From Tubiluchus corallicola (taxonomy: Eukaryota > Priapulida > Priapulimorpha > Priapulimorphida > Tubiluchidae), in contig JAQGDQ010000108.1 of NCBI GenBank assembly GCA_030141605.1, positions 250,001 to 314,000 of the forward strand: DNA of 64,000 bases, written 5' to 3'. The notes below the pieces were generated by a model. The model did not search any database, was not told where the DNA came from, and saw only the letters and a list, made by a program, of their open reading frames with translations. A program made the translations under genes and the position numbers. Below, in pieces: positions 39,119-48,800 of the stretch; the stretch's first letter is position 1; every line of letters starts with the position of its first letter.

Positions 39119-39403
39119 AGAGAGAGAAATCAATAGTATAATAGTATCTAATAAATAGATATTTCTGTTTTTGCGGTACTCATAAATTCATAACAATAAT
39201 TGATAAATTTGTCGTTTTTACAATTAATTTTTATGTCACTCGTTATCTTTTTATAGTAGATCCTACATGAACATGGTACGAAATTTGGCACGAAACTACG
39301 GTACAATATTTTATCGTACCCGTAGGGTACAATTCAATTTGATAGGTACGATGCGAAATTACGGTACGATATTTTTTCGTGCCGTACCGTACTGCCAGCC
39401 TTG
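38114..39403. mobile_element. hAT-like non-autonomous element with TACGGTACG subterminal words
   Basis: The ends are CAAGTCTGGTAATACGGTACGG and, read inward from the right, CAAGGCTGGCAGTACGG. They are flanked by an 8-bp direct repeat CAACTTAC (38106-38113) / CCACTTAC (39404-39411), 7 of 8 matching. The CA-start ends and the 8-bp duplication fit the hAT superfamily. Both ends carry several GGTACGRWAT / ATTTCGTACC subterminal words (38128-38245 and 39271-39392). A short ORF at 38306-38500 has no transposase motif. A GA microsatellite lies inside. Confidence 0.7.
39026..39127. repeat. (GA)n repeat with CAGA interruptions
   Basis: About 100 bp inside the hAT-like element. The Arg/Glu-rich frame across it is an artefact. 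Confidence 0.95.
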
Positions 39404-39611
39404 CCACTTACCAACACTTTTGGTGACATAAGTTAATTAATAAATTATATAATTAGCAACAACTCAGCTATTGTTGTAACCGCACTTTATTAATAATAAC
39501 TCGTGTTACGAAACTCTGAAAGGCCTCAGGACAAGTTCAGAATAATGGACATTTAACAGAGCAACGACATAAAAACTCAAGTCGAAATTTACAAGTTCTC
39601 AAACTTAATTA

Positions 39612-40215
39612 AATGGTCCTAGACAAAATTTCTATTTCGATCATCTAATCTAGCGATATAGTTCTAGGTAGAAAATAGAAAGCTGTCAGAAAGCATGGTA
39701 GACGAATCACTCCAAGAAACGTATATTTTGTGGCCAAAAATTGCAAATGCTCAAAAAAGTTGCTTATCCGTATTTTTTGTTTCAGTTGAATGTGGCTTTG
39801 TTTATGAAAAACAACAGCAATTGTACATTGTATATTTTAACAAAATTAGCCCTGCCAGCGTGCAAATGGCACTGGTGTTACTTGTCCACACTCTTAGTTA
39901 CCAAAAGATTGCCAACTTTTTTTTAAATTAAAAGACACTTTCATGTTGTTGCTATCTGAAGCTTAACAAGATAAAGTAAAGGTATGGCACATCGAGTAAT
40001 GACTGTATTGAATGTAACAAAGATGTGTTTCAATTAATTTCTGCATGTCACGTGTCAGTGGTGTTACTTTTCTGTCAGTGGTGTTACTCTGGATTTTTTG
40101 CCCCATAGAAAGCCTCGAGCGAAAAATTGTTTTTATTTTGTATGACATGACGTTAGCACAATTTGTTGCAGACGCAAGAGGGAACAACAGAAAGCAGACG
40201 TTTTCTTAGAGGCAT
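39612..40215 (+). repeat. Interspersed repeat A, copy 2
   Basis: Inverted relative to the copy at 29440-30045. Carries an extra local duplication of TCAGTGGTGTTACT near 40052-40089 that copy 1 lacks. The open frames at 39695-39931 are not shared with copy 1. Confidence 0.85.
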
Positions 40216-40737
40216 ATACAATTGAAAAGTGCGTTGTGCGGTGTATTTTTAATTAATATCAATGTTGTTACACAATGCGCATTATTCTAGTTTGCTGTGG
40301 AATTGTTTTTTAGTCTGCCACTAACAAATTTACAAGTTAGCTTTGTGAAAACTTTGTATAAAGGGAGAACTAAAAAGCATTTCGTTACCCAACCCAAATA
40401 ACCAGGTAAATTAATGTGAAAATGTTAGCGTGCAGACAACTGAAAGTGAAACTACCGGAATGCTTTCGTGACAATAATCTATATAGCGAAGAGTGGAACC
40501 GAAACCAAATCAATTTGCCTTTCTGAGCTATACAGTAGTGGGCATTTACAATTCTGAAGTCTCGGATTCATGGATCATGTAGGCCAAGCCAGTGTTTTTA
40601 ATTTGTTTCCAGTGTGCTGATTTTTATGAAATCTTAATTTCGCAATTCTTGTATGTGTTGCACCAGTTTAGTGTCGTCAACGATAGTTGCTCGTCAACGA
40701 TATCTTGAGCGATAGTTGACGGTTTGAACGCTTAGGC

Positions 40738-42174
40738 CCATTCACAGTGAGGACGCAAAGAAAAATGACGCACGGAATTGCTGTCAGAAAATCCGAAAAT
40801 GTTCTGAAAATTCGTTGTTCGTTAAATTAGAAAGAAGTAATTGAGCTATTAAATTTGAGACTGAATTCCACGAAGTTCGTCACGAAAACGGAACATGCAG
40901 TATTTCTACCATGCGGCAAAATTCCTCACGAGGAGGACGTATAGCTTCTAGCTGGCGGCAGAATTTTTCATGAGGAACTGCACGAGGAATTTCGCCGCAC
41001 CTCCTCACTGTGAAATGTGTCAATGTGTTCCATTAGGTACGCGGTAAAAGTGACACAGGTAAAAATAGCACAGGAAAAAATGGCACGGCAAAAATGGCAC
41101 AGGAAAAAATCACACAAATGGAAAACTAGGTAAAAATGACACAGAAAAAGATGGCACAAATGCAAAAGTAGGTAAAAATGGTACAAGAAATAATAGCACA
41201 TATGTTATTTTGATGCAAATAATTTCTATAATAAGGCTAAGATGCGTTCGCTAGGAAACAGATCTCCACCAAGTCGAACAATTCTAAACTCATCTGCCTG
41301 ATTCTATTGATTGAAAAAAGTAAAAACCGACAAACAAGCAAACATACAAAAATGTACCTGTGTTGGTATCATGTAGACTAGCAAAAGACTCGTAAAAATA
41401 TTTGTTCGTTAAATAGATTTATTATCAATAATTCACGTATATTCCATATAGTGTTTATCTACGTTTTTAACCATTTTTAAATTTTGGCCATAGCAATAGA
41501 CTAACAAATGTACACGTACCAAGTCACCTTATAAGGCTATACACGTTAATAAGCAAAGGTAATAGACAGCGTTACACCGTTTTACAAGCGAAAATTTCTC
41601 GAAATGGAACTGGTACTATCTTGTAGTTGTTTGTTCAGGTGGAGATAACAAAAAAGAAGTGCTAAACACTCCCTCTGAGACCTCCACGAAGTGCTCCACC
41701 AATGCCTTTTGTACTTCGTGTTCGGTCAAGTTTCGCGAAAAAAAGAACTGGCATAAAGATTCCCAATTTTGCACCCTTTACCCGCCTTTCTTCACGAAGT
41801 TTCTTGCCGAAGCCTGACAGACAAAAACAAGCAAACAAACAAACTGTGTTGAAGCATAACTTCTTTGGCAGAGGTAACAAAATCACTAAAATAATTATCC
41901 CTCTAAACACATATTTTACTAAGTGTGCCATTTCTACCTGTGCGATTTTATCTACTTTTCCACTTGGGCCATTTTTTCTGTGTGACATTTTTCCTGTGAC
42001 ATTCTTACCTCTGCCATTTTACCCACTTTTCCATTTGTGCCATTTTTTCTGCACCATTTTTCCGTGCCATTTTTTCCTGTGCCATTTTTACCTAAATTCA
42101 TTCCTTTTTCGTGAGAAATGCCGCGAGAAATTTCTCCTCAGGGCATTTTGCTGCGCGTCCTCGCTGTGAAATGG
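40738..42174. mobile_element. Outer inverted ends around foldback element 1
   Basis: CCATTCACAGTGAGGACGC (40738-40756) and the reverse complement of GCGTCCTCGCTGTGAAATGG (42155-42174) match in inverted order. A third copy of the motif, TCCTCACTGTGAAATG, stands at 41002-41017, so 40738-41017 may itself be a 280-bp MITE into or beside which the foldback sits. GAATTTCGCCGC-type words recur near each right end. Similar GCGCCGCGAAATTTCTC closes the window at 63982-64000. The exact nesting is unresolved. Confidence 0.5.
41043..42093. mobile_element. Foldback element 1 with word-iterated arms
   Basis: The left arm (41043-41210) is a run of degenerate 15-16-bp words of the form TGGCACAGGTAAAAA. The right arm (41923-42093) is the same in inverse (TTTTTACCTGTGCCA). 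The 710-bp centre aligns with the centre of element 2 at 44117-45102: AATTTCTATAATAA, AACAGATCTC, GAGATAACAAAAAAGAAGTG, CTCTGAGACCTCCA and GTTGAAGCATAACT. The arms read as a tandem array that has been inverted, like foldback elements. There is no transposase. A minus-strand peptide ending GGLRGSV is shared by both copies. Confidence 0.75.
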
Positions 42175-42681
42175 TCCTCGTTAGTATCACAGTCATCACT
42201 GTAGCAATTAAAAAGCTCCTAAGAGGCCCCGGGGTAACGATTTTAGTTTTTATTACGTAGATAAATTATAAAAACGCTAAATACTTTTTTACTCCAGCAC
42301 AATTGATCAGCCCACCTACCATCTCAGACTCTGATTAAAATTAATTATGATATTGATCAGTACAACACGTACGCTAGAGAGCCCTAAAACTGCCTTCATG
42401 TCTTAACATTTTTTGTGATTTATGAAAAAACAGCCTTATGCGACTGTCTTGAACTTAGTCATAATGTGCGTATTGCCGATTAATCATGGATGAACATAGT
42501 AATTTTTACGCACGCAAGATGATCGGTCACGAAACAGAGATTAATTAATTAGTCATCTTCATAATCTTGGTTATGCACATGATCTCGCTCCTGTGCAGCA
42601 TTTGAATTAAAAAATGAAAAGTCCTTTTGGTAACCGGTAAGGCGGCAAGCTCCATTTGAGTGCACACTATCATATTGAACT

Positions 42682-43031
42682 CAGTGGCGCAGCTAATAGG
42701 GGAGCAAGGAGAGCAACCGCTCCCCCAGCACGTTTTTCAAAATTGGCGCCTTTTCATCATTTTTTAATTCTTAGTTCACTTGTGCAATGAAGTCAAATCT
42801 TTTTAACGTTTATTTTTGAGATTTATGAGCTTACTGTAAAACTTTTTGTGTTTTAATTTCAAATACAAAACAACACTTACGTGCTACCTTTAAAACTATA
42901 TCATTCAGGTGTTTTGATTTCAAACACAAACTTAAAATATATAATCAGTGTGTTAAAATTGTTTAGTATGTGTCACACGGCGCCTTTTTATGTGCTTGTT
43001 CCCCTTAACTCTAGAACCTGGCTACGATCTG
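42682..43031. mobile_element. hAT-like MITE, 350 bp
   Basis: The left end CAGTGGCGCAGCTAATAGGG is a typical hAT-type terminus. The right end, inverted, reads CAGATCGTAGCCAGGTT, and both ends go on to GGGGARCAAG and GGCGCC. The flanks are ATTGAACT (42674-42681) and AATGAACT (43032-43039), an 8-bp target duplication with one mismatch. No coding capacity. Confidence 0.75.
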
Positions 43032-43039
43032 AATGAACT

Positions 43040-44116
43040 ACGAAAAAGGACGGAGAATGTAACTTAACTTACTATGGCATAACATAATAAGATCACTTTG
43101 AACACAATTCAGATGCGACGTACTAGCTCTTAAATTAAAACTGGCTAAATCTACATGCTTGCCCCACTGGAACAAACATGCCAAATGTGAAATGAAGCCT
43201 AGATAAAAAATAAGATACAGTTTGTTCTACAGTTTGTATAAGATACATAAGATACAATACACAAACTATGGTTTTTTCAAAAGTTTTGTATGTAATGTGG
43301 AACAAGATTTTTTTGCAATTTACGAATACAGAAAAACTTGCTTTTATTATGAATGTTGGCGTTTCAATTAGAAGTCTTACTCACTTTATACAAAACTCAT
43401 ACTTGAAACAACAAAAAGAAATCTACAAACAATAACTGTCTTCTTGCGTAAATTTTGCAGGAATTGCTTAATATTTTTGTAGTATACGTAGCATGCAATA
43501 TTCCGCTCAAATTTTGTCATTTGTACACAATAAAGAACTCTTTTGCATATAAGGGTAGTTATCATTAAGAGGGGGTTCTGTTGACCAGCCCTGTTAGAAG
43601 TATTTAGATACCATCCCGAAGATGACACACTGTATATGGCGTAACGGAAAGTGTGTTGGCCTTTCGCCAGAGTGATCAGAATTTTTACAGGAAACTTTAT
43701 TATGTAGATATGGGTGGGGCCGGCTTTGCGAAATCTGCAAAAGGTGAAAACTTAACAATCTTGGCTTCAGCCTAGCTAATTTGTACTTACTGAATAGCTC
43801 AAGATTTAAACTGGACGGATAACAAAATTTAATGCAAACTTAAGAAACAAATGTGTCTATTTTTGAATAATTCATTTCAATCCTTTTTTCATATGAAACC
43901 ACACAATTGCTAATGAATCCGATTACTAATGTGTGGTCAAAGCGAACGCTCCATCCAATAAGTTTATAAGAGAATTATTCAAATCTGTTTTTCAGTATGA
44001 AACCCCACAATTGCCTATGAACTCTGACGCATAATGTAATCCCGTTAGTACTGCTACTGTGCAGTCAACACGAACGTTCCATCAAATTAGTCTGTACGAG
44101 AATTATTCGACATGCA
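43040..44116. other. Intergenic, no gene seen
   Basis: No gene. Around 43880-44100 a pair of diverged direct repeats shares ATGAAACC.CACAATTGC and CGAACG.TCCATC.AAT, two units about 110-120 bp apart. Confidence 0.5.
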
Positions 44117-45102
44117 GTAAAAATGGCACAGATAAAAATGACACTTGTAAAAATGGCACAGATAAAATGGCACGGATAAAAATGGCACAGATAAAATGAC
44201 AGGGTAAGAATGGCACAGATGGCACAAATGCAAGAAGGAAAAAAATGGCACGTATGTTATTTTAATTCAATTGATTTCTATAATAAAACTAGAATGCGTT
44301 CAGTAGAAAACAGATCTCTGCCAAAGCCAAATAATCTTAAACTTATTCATCTGAGTTTTTAGATTGAAAAGACGTATAAGACTAACGTATAAACAAGCAA
44401 ACGTACAAAACTGTGGCTGTAACTGTATCATATTTTGTTCATCAACTAAAATAATAATCAATGAATTTGGTGATGTTAATAGACTGACACATATACGTAT
44501 TTACTTACCAAGTTAGTTTATAAGGCTATACAAATTAATAAGTATAGAGAAAATTCCTCGAAATAGAACCTGGAATAACCTTAGTTGTTTGTCTGGTGGA
44601 GATAATAAAAAAGAAGTACTAAACACTTCCTCTGAGACCTCCAAAAAATGTTTCACGAATGTTTTTGCAGCGTGTTCGGCAAAGTTTTGCCAAAAAGAAT
44701 GGGCGTAAAAACGACAATTTTGGCGCCTCATGGCCGTAGTTGCCACAAAGTTTCCTGAGAAATCTGTTGGGTAGTTTGTGCCTAATGGTCTTGATACTAT
44801 AACAGACAAAAAACAACCAACCAGACAAACATATAAACAAACAAATTTTGTTGAAGCATAACTAACTTGGCTGAGGTAAAATAACTGAAATAATAATCCC
44901 TACAGTAACCCTACCCTAAACTCATATTTTACTAAATGTGTAGGGCAATTTTTTCCTGTACAATTTTTCTTTATCATTTTATCTGTGCTATTTTTACCTA
45001 CTTTTCCATTTGTGCCATTTATCTTGTGCCATTTTTACTGTGCCGTTTTTACCTGTAATGTTTTTTCTATTTGCGCCATTCCTTCCTGTGCCATTTTTAC
45101 TT
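44117..45102. mobile_element. Foldback element 2 with word-iterated arms
   Basis: Same family and orientation as element 1. The left arm (44117-44258) is repeated TGGCACAGATAAAAA; the right arm (44943-45102) is its inverse. The centre (44262-44930) is collinear with the centre of element 1. Near the right arm it has an extra TAACCCTACCCTAAAC that element 1 lacks. The minus strand carries the related peptide PFFLAKLCRTRC followed by FFGGLRGSV. Confidence 0.75.
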
Positions 45103-45449
45103 ACAATCAGTTATATCGAATATCAATTTAGAGCTAGGGTTTGGTAATTCAAAGTAGCAAAGTTGTGTTACTAGTATAGACTCTTTAAATTTTGCAAAAG
45201 AAATCAAAATTGTCCCGGCAAAGCTTCATACTCTTTCATAAAATAGAAATCTATCTCTTTCACTAATTTCTGAATAATCATTTTTCTTATTGTAAACTGA
45301 CCTCACCCGAATGAAAATTTGTATCAATAAAAAAGCTATCGTTAATTTAATCCTCGATTTAAATAAAGCGTTTAAATCAAAATGATGTTTCTTATTCAGT
45401 CCTATCGAATGATGTATAAAAAAAAACTCGCAATTAAAAAAGTTAAATT

Positions 45450-45580
45450 GTTATCATTATCATCATTACCACCATCATTGCCATGATCATCATCATAATA
45501 AGAATCAGCATTACCGCATCCATCGTCACAACTACAATCATAACATCATCATCAGCAGCAGCATCATTGCCACCACATTT
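45450..45580. repeat. ATC-rich imperfect trinucleotide region
   Basis: Interrupted ATC/ATT/ACC triplets between foldback element 2 and the receptor promoter. Confidence 0.6.
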
Positions 45581-45748
45581 TTCGATTGTACATATTTAAT
45601 ATCATATATATCATACTATCTCTAATATTATGGCATTGCTAGTTAAAAGCGTAATTTATATAGCCATTTTAGATGCGCACGACTCAATGGTCTTGCGTGA
45701 GAATGATCTTCCTGTGTGGCACGCTTCTCGTACGTCGCCTTGTTAACT

Positions 45749-45755
45749 TATAAAG
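45749..45755 (+). promoter_or_regulatory. Candidate TATA box of the receptor gene
   Basis: TATAAAG, 40 nt upstream of the last base before the signal-peptide ATG. A start site about 30 nt downstream (TCA at 45779-45781) would leave a very short 5' UTR of about 14 nt. The position is suggestive only; an upstream non-coding exon is equally possible. Confidence 0.35.
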
Positions 45756-45794
45756 CAAGAGCAGGTGATGCTGCTTACTCAAGCAACAGGGAAA

Positions 45795-45876
45795 ATGTTA
45801 TTGATGCTGATATTCACGCTGGTACTACTGATAGCAAAACAAGAAGTTCACGCACAAAAACTAAATAGTAATAAAG
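45795..45876 (+). CDS. Receptor exon 1: signal peptide
   Basis: ATG in AAAATG context begins a 27-codon frame: MLLMLIFTLVLLIA, then KQEVHAQKLNSNK. A hydrophobic core of 13 residues and a VHA|Q site predict cleavage after Ala20. The exon ends AAAG|GTAAGC, a strong donor in phase 1. The next supported exon (54836) starts AT, so the split codon becomes GAT (Asp28) and the phases agree. Too short to be seen as an ORF. An unseen extra exon inside the 9-kb intron cannot be excluded. Confidence 0.7.
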
Positions 45877-48800
45877 GTAAGCGTGTCGCTTTTCTGCTTA
45901 TTTCAGTAAAAAAGTAATCGTTCTTCGTTTAAGTAATCATTCATCATCAAGTAAATAATGGGTTTTCACAACAACTCGATGACCTATACCTCTAAGTCAA
46001 TATATACGTTACACGCAAAGTGTGAAACAGCAAATTCTATAAAATGCCTCGCCAACTCAAACCAAGTAAAGAGTTTAAAATAGAATTTGTTCTACACTTT
46101 TCCTGAGCATTATATATAATGCAAAAGTTTTATTAGGCAAACCGTGTAAGTTTTTTGTTTCGGATATCTCCTAGGCATTTTATAAAATGCAGAATAAATT
46201 TTAGGCAATGTGAAGGTAAAATAAATGAACTATTGTTTTGATGAAAATTTTCTGGGCATTTTATATAATGCCAATTTTGTGCTAGAGCATGTGCGAAATA
46301 AGTCACGATGCTTTATGTACATGCTTGCACATTTTTGTGAGATAACTAACATTTTGAGCAAGCGTTCAGGTTACATGGTTGTGTCATTCACTGCTGCTGG
46401 CTCCTCTAAAGTGTTGTATTTTTGGATTAGGTACAAAGTATGATGATCCCTAAAGGATGGTCATGTGTTTGGTGTTGTTGTCACATTTATCTTTAAACGT
46501 TATCACAGGACACGCTTTTATTTGTAGAAAATTGAAATTTTACATGGAGATTTTTCTTGTTATGAACCAGCAGACCATGTTGCGCAGACCATACTACGGA
46601 AATGTTGCGCATATCGTAAAAAGCCTAATTTTTCACTTTCCCAATACGACCCTCAAATATGTCTGTTGAATGGATAACACCTGTTAAATGGAACTGCTTT
46701 GTAAATTCTTGCATGGTTGGGATCTCTTTCATTCAAATGTATGAATGGATCCACTTCAGCGACGCATATTCTAAACTTTTGCTAAAAACGGATCTACGGC
46801 ATAAGTAAACGCTTCCCATGATTTTCTAGCGGAAACCAATAACTGAGAAAAAAAGACGTACCAGATCCAAGGACGTTAATTTTCTCATTCTAGCTGTGTT
46901 TCATACAAAACAGATGCAAAAACACCTAACCAATCCGTGCTTAAAATTAAAGAACGATTTTACACTGAATTAGAAAAGGGAGGGCAAATAGAACAACGAA
47001 CACTGTTTTTTAAAGTGGCGAACAATACTAGCAATTAACTAATCATATAACGGTTTTTTAATTGGAAAAAGCAGCTTCAATTCCTACTATTTCTCATTAA
47101 TTCCTACTGCGCACGATGTAGAAGAGCTACTTCAGCAGAAGAGCAACGTGTGCAAGAAGGAAATGCTGCTAAAAAGTGAACTGCTTGACATACTTTGTAA
47201 TACACATATATCGACTGTGCAATCCTATGATCATTTTTATGGTCACTCAGTTATCAGAGACCAAGCAGTTTTATCGTTACGCATTGTATACAAAGATTAG
47301 GTAGTCGTAGGAAAATGTAACACGAATTATATTCAGTTTATACTTTGCCTAAACCACTTTTTACATTCTGTGTAGATCCTAGCGTTGAAGCAAAGTGTAA
47401 AAATGCCGCAGCAAAAATATTTCACACGTTTGCCAAAATACATAGGTGTTATATGAAATGCCCAGGATTTTTTTACAATGTCTAAAATTTACACATTGCC
47501 TGTAACATATACAAAATTTTCAAATTAACAATCTGCGGAAAATAGAAAGTTGGAAAAAACATCAATGAGAGCGTAAAAAAGAACAAAAACTTCATATTTA
47601 GTCATAAATCCCTCAACACAATGCTAAAGTATCGCATTTTTAAATGCGCTTTCTAACTAAGTGGTTCTTATCGATAATTGTTACAATCCATGTTATGGTA
47701 CAGAATTAATTGTACACTGCTTGCCACGGCATAAACGAGAAGTCGTCACGTCACTACTGACTTTCTTTTACGAACTACCTCTTTCTAAACGATTGTGAGC
47801 ACTTTAACTAACCTTGTTCTAATTAGATCTTTTATTCAAATAGCAATCAAAAGCGTAAGTGGAAATGATGAGTTATTAACATTTAAAAATTTATAATTTT
47901 TTCTTATACAGGTTAGCTTATATTATACTTTACCCATATTTAGTTCTTCCTTGACCAGTAGCCAAAACCTTCTAAATATTTTTAAATAATTCGGCACACT
48001 GTAAGTCGGTAATCAGGACTCAACATGACGTTATTGGAATTTGGCAAAGACCTTTAAAACAAGACAGTTAACTTTATAAGTGCATTAACATCCTCTCTCG
48101 GCGAGGTAAACATCCAGAAGTATGGCGAACGAAACTGCCCTGAATCACTAGGTGGCCTCAAACTGTTCACTGATCAGCCTCCGTATTTGCTCAACTTCAA
48201 ATAAGAAACTAAAGGTGTGACGGCATCCTCGTCTAGCTTCACTTCAAGGCATATTACTTTATTAGCTGTCCTGACAACTTATAATCAAATCGCTTCGCTA
48301 CAGATACATTGAAAATATAGTTGTGCATTACATTGTGCATGGTAAATAGTGCATGTAAACAGCTCCTGGATCTGAAACAAACTGACGCCAGTTTTGATTT
48401 TATGCAACACTAAAAGTTATCCACATCGATTTTTAATTTTCCTTAAACCGCCATAACCTTGACAAACTGAGACAATACGTCTTCTTCTTTTTGCCGCTAA
48501 ATTCGCTTAAACTATATTTGTTGTAATCGACTGACATTTATTAATAGCATAAGTTAATAAAGCTTTCCTAATTGACATCCATAATGCCAAATTTAGGTAC
48601 TAGCTGATGGGTGTTTCTGCGTCATGTGCTCTAGTTTGTCGATTAGGCCTATATGTACATTGTATTGCATTTTAGTGCTCATTTTGTAATTGTCCGCTGT
48701 CAGTATTCACATGAAAAACTGCGATATTAAAGAAAAGGCCAAGCCTTCTGACAGGCTAGGCTTATTTCAAATGTTCGTGAAAAATGTTAGAAGGATTTAG

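Noticed and set aside
41702-42169. 155-residue plus-strand open frame with CHFFLCHFY repeats
   Set aside because: Runs through the word-iterated arm of foldback element 1; cysteine and phenylalanine repeats mirror the DNA word.
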